DNA of 41,163 bases from Martelella sp. HB161492. GTDB lineage: Bacteria; Pseudomonadota; Alphaproteobacteria; Rhizobiales; Rhizobiaceae. Shown here piece by piece: positions 23,009 through 32,466 of this stretch. A program made the translations under genes and the position numbers. Positions within the stretch are counted from its first letter, which is position 1. Each line of letters begins with the position of its first letter. The notes beneath the pieces were generated by a model, which saw nothing but the letters and a program-made list of their open reading frames with translations, was not told the DNA's origin and ran no database searches. The stretch is from contig NZ_JAATVV010000020.1 in NCBI RefSeq assembly GCF_013184775.1, forward strand, positions 1-41,163, in the 5' to 3' direction.

Positions 23009-25123
23009 CTAGAGCTTGCCCGCCGCCTTGATGGCGAAGGCATATTCAAGGGCGATTTCCTCCAGCCGCTGGAACCGGCCGGATGCACCGCCATGGCCCG
23101 CATCCATGTTGGTGCGCAGCAGGATCGGTGCGTCACCCGTTGTCCTGTCACGCAGACGCGCCACCCATTTCGCAGGCTCCCAATAGGTTACCCTGGGATC
23201 AGTGAGGCCGCCGAGCGCCAGGATCGCCGGATAGGGCTTTTCGGCGACGTTATCATACGGGCTGTAACTCGCCATATAGACGTAGGACGCCTTCGAATCG
23301 ATCGGATTGCCCCATTCGGGCCATTCCGGCGGCGTCAGCGGTAATGTATCGTCCAGCATGGTGTTCAGCACATCGACAAAGGGCACGGCGGCGATAATGC
23401 CGGAGAACAGCTCCGGTGCCATATTGGCAACGGCGCCCATCAGCATGCCGCCGGCCGATCCGCCCTCGGCGACGATCTGTCCGCGCGTGGTGAAGCCTTC
23501 GGCGATCAGCGCTTCGGCACTGGCAAGAAAGTCTGTGAAGGTGTTCTTCTTGGAAAACATCTTGCCGTCTTCATACCAGCCAAAGCCCTTGTCCTTGCCG
23601 CCGCGAATATGGGCGATGGCGTAGACGAAGCCGCGATCGACCAGCGACAGGCAATTGGTCGAGAAGGAGGCGGGAATGGTGATGCCATAGGCTCCGTAGC
23701 CATAAAGAAGGCAGGGCGCGGAGCCATCCAGCGGCGTGTTCTTGTGATAGACGATCGAGACCGGTACCAGCTGCCCATCTGCGGCTTTTGCCTGAATGCG
23801 GCGGGTGACATAGTCGTCCGGATCGTGGCCCGACGGCACGTCCTGCGTTTTCAGCAGAGTCCGCTCGCGCGTCGCCATATTGTAATCATAGAGCTGCGAC
23901 GGCGTCGTCATTGACGAATAGGAAAAACGGATGACATCCGTATCATATTCCGCAGCGCCCTGAAGACCGAGTGCATAGGCCTCTTCATCGAAGGCGATCG
24001 CATGTTCCTCGCCGCTGTTGCGGTCGCGGATGATGATGCGCGGCAGGCCGCCGAAACGTTCGAGCCAGATGAGGTGGCGGGCAAAGGCCATGTGGTTGAG
24101 GATCAGCCGTCCTTCCACATGCGGCACGACTTCGCGCCAGTTTTCCTTGCCCGGCGCCGTCACGGGTGTTTCGACGATCTTGAAGTCCTTGGCGCCGTCG
24201 GCATTGGTGAGGATGTAGAAGACATCGCCACCTTCCGTCAGATCATATTCCACCTGGGTTTCGCGTTGCGCGACAAGCACCGGGGCCTGGTCCAGCCGGT
24301 CTGCGGCGAGCAGATGTGTTTCCGACGTCTCGTGGTCGTGAATGTCGATGAAGACGAAATCATCGAGCAGCGAACCGCCGACACCGACGAAGAAACCGGG
24401 ATCCTCTTCCTCGTAAACCAGGACGTCAGTGCTCTGGGCAGTTCCCAGAATATGACGAAATACCTTGGAGGGGCGGTGGTTTTCGTCGACCTCCGTATAG
24501 AAGAAGCTTTTGCCGTCCGGTGCCCAGATCCCGTCGCCGCCGGTATTTTCGATCCGGTCGTCGAGATCCGTACCGGTCGCAAGGTCGCGGACACGCAGCG
24601 TATAGAATTCCGAACCCTTGTCGTCATAGCTCCAGATGCCAAGCTTATGGTCGCTGGAGTGGGAGAGCCCGCCAAGCCGGAAATAGGCCTTGCCTTCGCT
24701 TTCCCTGTCGCCGTTGAGCAATGTCGCGCGGATTGTCGCATCGTTGACATCGCCATCGCGCGGAATGCGAAAGAAATGCGGCTGTTCGCCGCCGGTAACG
24801 AAGCCGGTACCATAGGCGAATGGCCCGTCCTTCATCGGCACCGAGCTGTCATCTTCCTTGATGCGGCCGCGCATTTCGGCAAAAAGCGCCTTCTGCAGCG
24901 CTTCGGTATCCGCCATGGCAGCGCTCATATAGGCATTTTCCGCCTCCAGATGAGCGCGGATGTCCGGATCGAGAATGGCCGGGTCCTTGAACATGGCCTG
25001 CCAGTTGTCGGCGCGCAGCCAGGCATATTCGTCCGTGCGGGTGATGCCGTGGCGCGTGTCTGTGGCCGGGTGCTTGGGTGCATGTGGCGCTTTGGGCAGG
25101 TTGTTGAAGCGTTTTTCGGGCAT
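23009..25123 (-). CDS. ptrB: Oligopeptidase B (S9A prolyl oligopeptidase family)
   Basis: A 704-residue serine peptidase that cuts short peptides after basic residues in the cytosol. The ATG at 25123 (MPEKRF) has AAGGA five bases upstream; an upstream in-frame ATG is less likely. An N-terminal seven-bladed propeller (about residues 75-400) gates the catalytic alpha/beta-hydrolase domain, which shows the nucleophile elbow EGGSAGGMLMG, the oligopeptidase B-type DVLNTMLDDTLPLTPPEW stretch and the His in MDAGHGGASGR. No signal peptide is seen. It heads a run with DUF1697 and DUF2254 genes. Confidence 0.92.
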   Translation of the reverse strand: MPEKRFNNLPKAPHAPKHPATDTRHGITRTDEYAWLRADNWQAMFKDPAILDPDIRAHLEAENAYMSAAMADTEALQKALFAEMRGRIKEDDSSVPMKDGPFAYGTGFVTGGEQPHFFRIPRDGDVNDATIRATLLNGDRESEGKAYFRLGGLSHSSDHKLGIWSYDDKGSEFYTLRVRDLATGTDLDDRIENTGGDGIWAPDGKSFFYTEVDENHRPSKVFRHILGTAQSTDVLVYEEEDPGFFVGVGGSLLDDFVFIDIHDHETSETHLLAADRLDQAPVLVAQRETQVEYDLTEGGDVFYILTNADGAKDFKIVETPVTAPGKENWREVVPHVEGRLILNHMAFARHLIWLERFGGLPRIIIRDRNSGEEHAIAFDEEAYALGLQGAAEYDTDVIRFSYSSMTTPSQLYDYNMATRERTLLKTQDVPSGHDPDDYVTRRIQAKAADGQLVPVSIVYHKNTPLDGSAPCLLYGYGAYGITIPASFSTNCLSLVDRGFVYAIAHIRGGKDKGFGWYEDGKMFSKKNTFTDFLASAEALIAEGFTTRGQIVAEGGSAGGMLMGAVANMAPELFSGIIAAVPFVDVLNTMLDDTLPLTPPEWPEWGNPIDSKASYVYMASYSPYDNVAEKPYPAILALGGLTDPRVTYWEPAKWVARLRDRTTGDAPILLRTNMDAGHGGASGRFQRLEEIALEYAFAIKAAGKL

Positions 25124-25284
25124 GATTTTCCTTTCCCGTTTAGACGGGAAGATAAGTGGCTGCCACTTTTGCATCAAGATCCCTGTTCAATGTAGGCTAG
25201 CGCTGACACGGAATTCTATGCATAGTGCCGTCGCTTCAATTACAAGTTACTGCAAAAACTAGGAAAACAGGGAAACAAAGTACG

Positions 25285-25677
25285 ATGAAAAAAAGGCTCG
25301 CTGCCGTCCTGTTGATTCTGGCCGGCTCCTGCCACAGCGCCTATGCCGAAAGCAAACGCATCGATAATGAACTCGAAAGGCTCGATCCGGAGGAAAGGCT
25401 CGAGCAGCGTTGCGACATCGAGGCCTTGAGCCGAATCGATGCAGCGCGCAAGGACATGTCACCCGACAAGGTGATCGCCTACACTTTCGGTGCGCCGAAG
25501 GTGAAGGGCACGATGATCGATGCAAAGGGAGCGGTGTTTCGCTCTCATGAACACTGGTATCGGTTGAGCTATCACTGTGAAACCGATCCGACAGAACTCA
25601 ATGTGAAGAAATTCTCATTCAAGATCGGTGCGGAAGTGCCCCGCTCCAAGTGGGAGCATTACTACCTCTATCCGTAA
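25285..25677 (+). CDS. Secreted DUF930-family protein
   Basis: A 130-residue protein with a signal peptide (MKKRLAAVLLILAGS, cleavage likely after AYA). The mature part contains LERLDPEERLEQRCDIEALSRI and a later HWYRLSYHC, the pattern of the DUF930 family found mostly in rhizobia and relatives. Two cysteines (in EQRCDIEA and SYHCETD) could form a disulfide in the periplasm. The role is unknown. The ATG at 25285 is preferred over an earlier in-frame start because it begins the signal peptide. It diverges from oligopeptidase B and converges with the sulfide oxidoreductase gene. Confidence 0.82.
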   Translation: MKKRLAAVLLILAGSCHSAYAESKRIDNELERLDPEERLEQRCDIEALSRIDAARKDMSPDKVIAYTFGAPKVKGTMIDAKGAVFRSHEHWYRLSYHCETDPTELNVKKFSFKIGAEVPRSKWEHYYLYP

Positions 25678-25695
25678 CCGTTCGGACACAATGAT

Positions 25696-25727
25696 TGGGG
25701 GCCCGCGCATGACTGCGGGTGCCCCCA
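25696..25727. terminator. Hairpin between converging DUF930 and sqr genes
   Basis: GGGGGCCCGC pairs with GCGGG-TG-CCCCC (two-base bulge) around an eight-base loop, 18 bases past the DUF930 stop and 13 bases from the sqr stop. There is no clear T-run on either side, so its strength as a terminator is uncertain. Confidence 0.55.
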
Positions 25728-25740
25728 TTGTGGTCCGTGA

Positions 25741-27027
25741 TCAGTCGTCGAAGGTCACCGCTTTGAGCTTGTCGATCTTTAACGCCTGAAGCGCGAGCTT
25801 TTCGTAAAACGGCTCTGAATGGCCATTGCGGACCTTGTGCAGGAAATATTTCTCAAAGCCGACTTTGGCCGTGTGCACCCAGCGCCCGGACGAGGACCAG
25901 TTGACATTGCGTGGCGGAATCTGCGGCTGCGCGACAAAGGCGACCCCCCCGTCGCCGAAATCGGCCAGGCAGACCGCATTCCAGGTTGCCTGTACATTCG
26001 GCTTTCCGCCTTCGATCATGCGTTCGATATTGGCGGCGGTCGCCGTGACCATGGATTCGATCATGAAGCCGGTTTTCGGCACGCCGACAGGCACCGCTGT
26101 CTTGCCGGTCGGGGCAATGGCAACGCAGACGCCGATGGCGAAGATATTGTTGAACTGCGGGTTTTGCTGGTGCCGGTCAACAATGACGAAGCCGCGCGGA
26201 TTGGTCAGCCCCTCGATCCCCCTGATGGCGGAGACGCCGCGGAATGCCGGCAGCAGCATGGAAAACACCGCCGGCACCTCGTGGTGTTGTTTCACGGAAC
26301 CGTCGTCATTGATCTCGTCGGCGACAACTTTGTCGCTTTCGATCCGCGCGACCTTCGCATTGGTGATCCATTTGATATGGCGGGCGCGCAGTTCGCTTTC
26401 CATCAGCCCTTTGGTGTCGCCGACGCCATCAAGGCCGAGATGGCCGATATAGGGTTCCGGGGTGACGAAGGTCATCGGAACGGCGTCACGCACCTTGGCG
26501 TCGCGCAGCGCCTTGTCGAGAATGAAGGCGAATTCATAGGCCGGGCCGAAACAGGATGCCCCCTGAACCGCACCGATCACCACCGGGCCAGGTTTTTTCA
26601 CCAATGCGTCGAAAGCCTGCTTGGCGTCCGCTGCGTGGTCGGTCTGGCAGACAGACTGGGTAAAGCCCGCCGGGCCAAGCCCCTCGATCTCGTCAAAGGC
26701 CAGTTCCGGCCCGGTTGCAATGACGAGATAATCATAGTCGACGGAGGACCCGTCGGTCAGTTCAATGCGGTTTTCCGCCGGATGAAGCTTCGCCGCCCCT
26801 TCAGGGCGCAGCGCGATGTTGCGCTTCTTGAAGGCGGGAACCAGGTCGACCTCCACCGCCTCGCGTTCGCGCCAGCCAACAGCCACCCAGGGGTTGGAGG
26901 GAACGAATGAATAGACCGAACCCTTGTTGACGACGGTGATGTCATGGGAACGGCCAAGCTTGTTTCTCAGCTCATATGCCATGATGGTGCCGCCCAGGCC
27001 GGCGCCCAGAACAACGATTTTTGCCAT
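25741..27027 (-). CDS. sqr: Sulfide:quinone oxidoreductase
   Basis: A 428-residue peripheral membrane flavoprotein that oxidises sulfide to polysulfide or persulfide and passes electrons to quinone. Counting from MAKIVV, an N-terminal FAD fold (VVLGAGLGG, residues 5-13) is followed by the three cysteines expected of bona fide SQR: C127 (SVCQTDHA), C159 (GASCFGPAYEF) and C353 (WNAVCLADFGD). These correspond to Cys128/160/356 of the Acidithiobacillus enzyme. The C-terminal SGRWVHTAKVGFEKYFLHK also matches that type. An ATG four codons upstream is possible. It diverges from a stress-protein gene; a SqrR-like dyad and a FixK box lie upstream. Confidence 0.9.
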   Translation of the reverse strand: MAKIVVLGAGLGGTIMAYELRNKLGRSHDITVVNKGSVYSFVPSNPWVAVGWREREAVEVDLVPAFKKRNIALRPEGAAKLHPAENRIELTDGSSVDYDYLVIATGPELAFDEIEGLGPAGFTQSVCQTDHAADAKQAFDALVKKPGPVVIGAVQGASCFGPAYEFAFILDKALRDAKVRDAVPMTFVTPEPYIGHLGLDGVGDTKGLMESELRARHIKWITNAKVARIESDKVVADEINDDGSVKQHHEVPAVFSMLLPAFRGVSAIRGIEGLTNPRGFVIVDRHQQNPQFNNIFAIGVCVAIAPTGKTAVPVGVPKTGFMIESMVTATAANIERMIEGGKPNVQATWNAVCLADFGDGGVAFVAQPQIPPRNVNWSSSGRWVHTAKVGFEKYFLHKVRNGHSEPFYEKLALQALKIDKLKAVTFDD

Positions 27028-27106
27028 TTTATCCTCCACTCAAACGGCTTGCGATGGTGTCGCGCCCGAAAGCCGGGCCCGCACGCCGAAAATCGCATTT
27101 TGATCT

Positions 27107-27130
27107 GAATATATATTCGTATTTATGAAC
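27107..27130. promoter_or_regulatory. AT-rich dyads upstream of sqr (candidate SqrR/BigR-type operator)
   Basis: GAATATATATTC at 27107-27118 is a perfect palindrome. It overlaps ATTC-N8-GAAC at 27115-27130, one base off the ATTC-N8-GAAT site I recall for the sulfide-sensing ArsR-family repressor SqrR. It lies 80-103 bases upstream of the sqr start. No ArsR gene is in the window. Confidence 0.4.
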
Positions 27131-27250
27131 ATACGCAATAGTGAATTAGTGTGGTATGGTTGAAGCTGCCGGCATGTTGGAAAACAGGCTTGCCGGCAGG
27201 CAGGGCCTGTGCCACGGTTCGCCCGATGCTGACGATGATCAATTGCGTTC

Positions 27251-27264
27251 TTGATCCGGATCAA
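27251..27264. promoter_or_regulatory. FixK/FnrN/FNR-type binding site (anaerobox)
   Basis: TTGATCCGGATCAA is a perfect 14-base palindrome identical to the FNR/FixK consensus TTGAT-N4-ATCAA with the rhizobial-preferred centre. It lies 171 bases upstream of the usp start and 223 bases upstream of sqr, so it could activate the usp-zinc-finger operon, sqr, or both under low oxygen. Confidence 0.8.
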
Positions 27265-27435
27265 TGGCGGCGCAGGGCAACAAGGGCAAGCTTGGTCTAC
27301 AGGAACACCAGCCCCTTCTGTCGGCGTCGGACCTGATCGATGACCCGGGAGAGAGCAAGGGTGACACGATGCTGAAAGGCATTCTGTTAAGGGCATAGCC
27401 GGCAGGTGTTCAGGAGTTGGGCAAAGGAGGATGCC

Positions 27436-27846
27436 ATGTTCAAACAGATACTCGTACCCGTTGATATTGCAGCGCTTGAAAAGGGTGGTGACATTCTTCG
27501 CAAGGCTTCGGAGCTTCTGGACGAGGGCGGCAGCATCACGCTTCTGCATGTCGTTGAAGAAGTTCCGGCCTATCTGTCGATCGATATCCCTGTTGATGTG
27601 ATCGACAATGCCGTGGATGATGCCAAGGACAAGCTGAAACAGCTCAAGGATGAGCTGAAGGTGGATGCGCATATCGAGCTCAGAACCGGTCCGGCTTCGC
27701 GCGAGATTCTCTCGGCTGCCAAGGATCACAAGGCGGATCTGATCATTATTGCCTCGCATCGGCCGGATCTGTCGAACTATCTTCTGGGATCGACCGCTGA
27801 TCGGGTCGTGCGTCACGCGACCTGTTCGGTTCTCGTGCGCCGCTGA
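27436..27846 (+). CDS. Universal stress protein, UspF/UspG-like
   Basis: A 136-residue single-domain UspA-superfamily protein. The ATG at 27436 has a strong AGGAGG upstream. It starts MFKQILVPVDI and ends with ASHRPDLSNYLLGSTADRVVRHATCSVLVRR-like nucleotide-loop residues; the SHRP motif is that of UspF/UspG proteins, which bind ATP and form dimers. The probable FNR/FixK box upstream fits a role in survival at low oxygen. The zinc-finger gene follows after 38 bases and is probably co-transcribed. Confidence 0.88.
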   Translation: MFKQILVPVDIAALEKGGDILRKASELLDEGGSITLLHVVEEVPAYLSIDIPVDVIDNAVDDAKDKLKQLKDELKVDAHIELRTGPASREILSAAKDHKADLIIIASHRPDLSNYLLGSTADRVVRHATCSVLVRR

Positions 27847-27884
27847 GCGGCGCGGAAACCACGCGTCAGTTTGGGAGGACTGCG

Positions 27885-28211
27885 ATGATGGATAGCTCTG
27901 TCTATAAAGATCGGCTTCTTCAGCGGAAGCACGAAATTCTGGGACGTCTGACCAAGATCGACAGTGATCTCGGCCGGATGAAGAATCCAGACAGCGCCGA
28001 GCGGGCCACCGAGGCGGAAAATGACGAAGTGCTCGAAGAGTTCGGTCAGGTGGGCGCCGACGAGATGCGTGCCATTGATGCGGCGCTCGAGCGGATCGAA
28101 GAGGGCACATTCGGCATCTGCGTCAATTGCGGCAAGCCGATTTCGAGCGAACGGCTGGAGGCAGTTCCCTACACGCCATTCTGCAAGAAATGTGCTGCCG
28201 AACTGAAATAG
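27885..28211 (+). CDS. DksA/TraR-family zinc-finger protein
   Basis: A 108-residue protein with an N-terminal helical part (residues 1-75, probable coiled coil) and a C4 zinc finger at the C-terminus: CVNCGKPIS then PFCKKC. Family members insert into the RNA polymerase secondary channel to tune transcription during starvation or stress. It is shorter than E. coli DksA (151 residues), and the acidic tip (ERATEAENDEVLEEFGQ) differs, so an actual ppGpp partner role is not assured. GGGAGG lies before the double ATG; the second ATG is possible. It follows usp in the same operon and is ended by a strong hairpin. Confidence 0.85.
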   Translation: MMDSSVYKDRLLQRKHEILGRLTKIDSDLGRMKNPDSAERATEAENDEVLEEFGQVGADEMRAIDAALERIEEGTFGICVNCGKPISSERLEAVPYTPFCKKCAAELK

Positions 28212-28233
28212 GGCCTTCGGCGTCCGAGCGACG

Positions 28234-28266
28234 GCCCCGGCCCTTGGCGACCGGGGCTTTGTCTTG
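28234..28266 (+). terminator. Terminator of the usp-zinc-finger operon
   Basis: GCCCCGG (28234-28240) and CCGGGGC (28251-28257) form a seven-pair stem with a ten-base loop, followed by TTTGTCTTG on the plus strand. It starts 23 bases after the stop codon. Confidence 0.7.
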
Positions 28267-28342
28267 TCAGCACGGACAATCGCCATAAATATGACAGATA
28301 GAAGGCCAGAATTTTGAAAGGCAAGGACTGGCAGGGACGGTT

Positions 28343-29017
28343 ATGGCGCGTATATTCCGTGTGAAAGCGACATATGATTTCGGCGAGATTGTTGCGGACG
28401 GTGTGGTGCATGGGATCGGCATTGTTTTTGCACTCATCGGCGCCACGGTGCTGATTTTCTATGCCACCGTGTGGTCGACGCCGGGCGCACTGGCGGCTGC
28501 CTGGATCTATAGTGCCGGCCTGGTTCTGGCTCTTGCGATTTCGTGTTCCTATAATCTGATGCCGGGCTCGGTGCCGCGGACCAAGGCGGTATTCCGCCGG
28601 CTGGATCATTCGGCGATCTTTGTGCTGATTGCCGCCACCTACACTCCGTTTCTCGAGGGGGGCGCCGGGGACCCGGCGATCCGTGCGCTGCTCTTCGGCA
28701 TCTGGATCATGGCCGGGATTGGCGTGCTGCTGAAGGTCTTCTTTGCCGGACGCTACGATCGTCTGGCGATCCTGCTCTATCTCGCAATGGGGTGGAGCGG
28801 CGTTGCCGTGGCGCGGCCGCTCTTTCCCATGCTGCCGCTCGCGACCAGTATTCTGATCGTCACGGGCGGGATCATCTATTCGGCCGGGGTGATCTTTCAT
28901 GTCTGGGAACGGCTGCGGTTTCAAAATGCAATCTGGCATGGATTTGTCGTCGCCGCTGCTGCTGTGCATTATGCTGCCGTGCTGGTGTTTTTCAGTCTGA
29001 CGGGAACCGGGAGCTGA
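28343..29017 (+). CDS. Hemolysin III/YqfA (PAQR-like) family membrane protein
   Basis: A 224-residue integral membrane protein with seven hydrophobic segments. Family landmarks are GEIVADGVVHGIG at the N-terminus, LDHSAIFVLIAATYTPF in the middle and the C-terminal pair of histidines in WHGFVVAAAAVHYAAVL. The family's SxxYH motif appears as SCSYN here, so one His of the presumed metal site seems replaced by Asn; this should be checked by alignment. Despite the name, most members are not known to be toxins. It is followed after three bases by the LprI-like gene. Confidence 0.85.
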   Translation: MARIFRVKATYDFGEIVADGVVHGIGIVFALIGATVLIFYATVWSTPGALAAAWIYSAGLVLALAISCSYNLMPGSVPRTKAVFRRLDHSAIFVLIAATYTPFLEGGAGDPAIRALLFGIWIMAGIGVLLKVFFAGRYDRLAILLYLAMGWSGVAVARPLFPMLPLATSILIVTGGIIYSAGVIFHVWERLRFQNAIWHGFVVAAAAVHYAAVLVFFSLTGTGS

Positions 29018-29020
29018 GCG

Positions 29021-29533
29021 ATGAAACTGAGCCTTGCCTTGCTGATTTCTGTGTCGAGCACATGGGCGGCACTGCCGGCCCGTGCCGATGATATCCGCTA
29101 TTCCAACGCGGCAACGGCGGCCTGTCTGGCAGGGGCGGGCGATGAGGCAGAACGTCGTGACTGCGCCGGTTTGTCAGCGAAAGCCTGCGAAGATGCAACC
29201 GATGACGGCGCCACCACCTATGGCATGATCGAATGCCTGCGGCTGGAAACCGGATACTGGGATGATCTTCTGAACGAAACCTATCAGGATCTGCTCAAGC
29301 AGGCGACGGCCATGGATCAGGCCAATGCCGATGATCCGCGCGCGACCATGCTGGTCCGCGATACGTTGCGCGACATGCAGCGTGACTGGATCTCCTTCCG
29401 TGACAAGACCTGCACCTATGAATATTCGCTCTGGCAGGGCGGCACGATTTCGGGCCCGGTCAGTGCGTCCTGCTTTCTGCGCATGACAGCGGATCAGTAT
29501 ATCTATCTGGCGAGCTCCTGGCCGGGCGAGTGA
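29021..29533 (+). CDS. Secreted LprI-type (DUF1311) protein
   Basis: A 170-residue protein with a signal peptide (MKLSLALLISVSSTWAALP, cleavage likely after ARA). The mature part has cysteine-rich N-terminal segments (ACLAG, RDCAGLSAKACED), then the DUF1311 core: MIECLRLETGYWDDLLNETYQDL and RDMQRDWISFRDKTCTYE. The DUF1311 domain occurs in LprI, a mycobacterial lysozyme inhibitor, so an envelope protective role is possible but untested here. Six or more cysteines suggest periplasmic disulfides. It is probably co-transcribed with the hemolysin III-family gene. Confidence 0.85.
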   Translation: MKLSLALLISVSSTWAALPARADDIRYSNAATAACLAGAGDEAERRDCAGLSAKACEDATDDGATTYGMIECLRLETGYWDDLLNETYQDLLKQATAMDQANADDPRATMLVRDTLRDMQRDWISFRDKTCTYEYSLWQGGTISGPVSASCFLRMTADQYIYLASSWPGE

Positions 29534-29622
29534 TGAGATGAAGAATTCCCGATACGGGACGTGGCTTTGGCGGCAAAGCTGATCTATCAAGGGCCAAAAG
29601 ACCAGATAAAGAAAGCCACCCC

Positions 29623-30114
29623 ATGCTGATCCGTGATGCCCGCGAAAGCGATCTGCCCGTCATTGTCGATATCTATAACGACGCCGTGGTCAATACGACC
29701 GCGATCTGGAACGATGTTCTGATCGATCTTGAAAACCGCATGTACTGGCTCGACCAGCGCCGCCAACGCGGCTTTCCGGTTCTGGTTGCCGAGCAGGAGG
29801 GCGCGGTTCTGGGCTATGCCAGCTATGGCGACTGGCGCGCCTTTGACGGCTACAAGCATACGGTTGAGCATTCGGTCTATGTCCACAAGGATGCCCGTGG
29901 CAAAGGCACTGGTCTGAAGCTCATGGAGGAGCTGCTCATCCGTGCTCGGGCCGGCAAGGTTCATGTCATGATCGCGGCCATTGATGCCAGCAACACTGCA
30001 TCGATCCGCCTGCATGAAAAGCTTGGCTTCCAGCATACCGGGCTTTACCGCGAAGTCGGCACCAAATTCGGCCGCTGGCTCGATCTGGCGACGCTGCAAT
30101 ACACGTTTGACTGA
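29623..30114 (+). CDS. GNAT N-acetyltransferase, phosphinothricin/methionine sulfone acetyltransferase-like
   Basis: A 163-residue GNAT-fold enzyme. The start MLIRDARESDLPVIVDIYNDAV and the core HSVYVHKDARGKGTGLKLM (acetyl-CoA loop RGKGTG) plus IDASNTASIRLHEKLGFQ place it in the Pat/MddA group, which acetylates phosphinothricin, methionine sulfone or sulfoximine. The C-terminal GRWLDLATLQYTF is also typical. The natural substrate is unknown; detoxification of glutamine synthetase inhibitors is the usual suggestion. The ThuA-domain gene begins eight bases downstream. Confidence 0.88.
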   Translation: MLIRDARESDLPVIVDIYNDAVVNTTAIWNDVLIDLENRMYWLDQRRQRGFPVLVAEQEGAVLGYASYGDWRAFDGYKHTVEHSVYVHKDARGKGTGLKLMEELLIRARAGKVHVMIAAIDASNTASIRLHEKLGFQHTGLYREVGTKFGRWLDLATLQYTFD

Positions 30115-30122
30115 GGTGCGAC

Positions 30123-30767
30123 ATGGCACGGCGAGCGCAGATCATCTGGGGCGGGTGGCCGGGCCATGAGCCCAAGGCCTGCGCCCGTCTGATCGCCGGC
30201 ATGCTGGAAGATGACGGCTTTGCTGTTTCGCTCTCCGGCGATCTGTCGCTGATTTCTGCCGGTGAAACGCTTGCCGCAGATCTGCTGGTGCTGATCGTGA
30301 CGGGCGAAGCCCTTGGCGATATCGAGGCTCGGGCATTGACCGAGGCTGTCCGTGGCGGGCTGGGGGTTGCCGGCTTTCATGCAGGTCTTGCCGCCAGCTT
30401 CAAGGCATCGGCTGCATTTCGCTATCTGGCCGGCGTCACCTTTGCCGGCCATCCGGGCGGGATCATCGACTACCACGTCGACATCACCCGGCCGGATGAT
30501 CCGGTCATGGCAGGCATTGAAGGCTTCGGCTATCGCTCGGAGCAATATTATCTTCACTATGATCCGTCGGTTGACGTTCTGGCGACCACACGCTTTTCCG
30601 GCGCCCATGATGCGGCGACGGAGGGGGTGGTCATGCCGGTCGTGATCAAGCGGCGTTTCGGCGCCGGGCGGATCTTCTATTCCGCACTCGGCCATTCGCC
30701 GTCGGAGCTCGCCCACCCGCAGGCGCAGCTCATCCTGCGCCGTGGCTTTGCCTGGGCGGCGCGCTAG
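30123..30767 (+). CDS. ThuA-domain protein
   Basis: A 214-residue protein of the ThuA family (class I glutamine amidotransferase-like fold). Visible are IIWGGWPGHEPKACAR at the N-terminus, GVAGFHAGLAASFKAS in the centre and FYSALGHSPSE near the C-terminus, all typical of ThuA domains. In Sinorhizobium ThuA with ThuB takes part in trehalose oxidation, but there is no ThuB or sugar transporter next to this gene. It is probably co-transcribed with the acetyltransferase. Its TAG stop lies within the edge of a dispersed repeat. Confidence 0.85.
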   Translation: MARRAQIIWGGWPGHEPKACARLIAGMLEDDGFAVSLSGDLSLISAGETLAADLLVLIVTGEALGDIEARALTEAVRGGLGVAGFHAGLAASFKASAAFRYLAGVTFAGHPGGIIDYHVDITRPDDPVMAGIEGFGYRSEQYYLHYDPSVDVLATTRFSGAHDAATEGVVMPVVIKRRFGAGRIFYSALGHSPSELAHPQAQLILRRGFAWAAR

Positions 30768-30869
30768 CGCATCGGCTCGAAAATCGGAATCGGTTTTCGA
30801 AAAGAACGATGCGCAGATTCAATAAGTTAGAGCGTCCTGGTGCGTCCAAAAGGACGCACGGCGCTCTAG
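30764..30869 (+). repeat. Dispersed rhizobial-type intergenic repeat, copy A
   Basis: A 106-base element bounded by CTAG at both ends, made of two hairpin-forming parts joined by AGATTCAATAAG: one around CGGTTTTCGAAAA, the other GCGTCC-AAAA-GGACGC inside AGAGCG...CGCTCT. A similar copy in opposite orientation is at 35675-35784. It overlaps the ThuA stop codon and ends seven bases before the glpK stop, so it fills the gap between converging genes and may end transcription from both sides. Confidence 0.75.
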
Positions 30870-30876
30870 GCGATGG

Positions 30877-32373
<1,497 letters not shown>

Positions 32374-32466
32374 TCATTCCTCCCATTGCCGTGGTGCGGA
32401 ACCGGCGCGGCGGCCGGATGTGCATCAGAATATGCGGCACGATATCCTCCCGGGGCAGCAAGTGCC

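Larger units (their letters stand above)
27028..27435. promoter_or_regulatory. Divergent control region between sqr and usp
   Basis: A 408-base interval holding the AT-rich palindromic region near sqr (27101-27135) and the FixK/FNR box nearer usp, both listed separately. The rest shows no gene: the short open frames inside lack ribosome-binding sites and recognisable products. Confidence 0.65.

Noticed and set aside
27040-28110. 356-codon minus-strand frame across the usp control region
   Set aside because: It runs through the FixK box, usp and the zinc-finger gene, is Pro/Arg/Ser rich and lacks recognisable domains.
28169-28969. 266-codon frame antisense to the hemolysin III-family gene
   Set aside because: Composition (Gln/Arg/His/Pro rich) is that of a reverse-complement shadow of a membrane protein.
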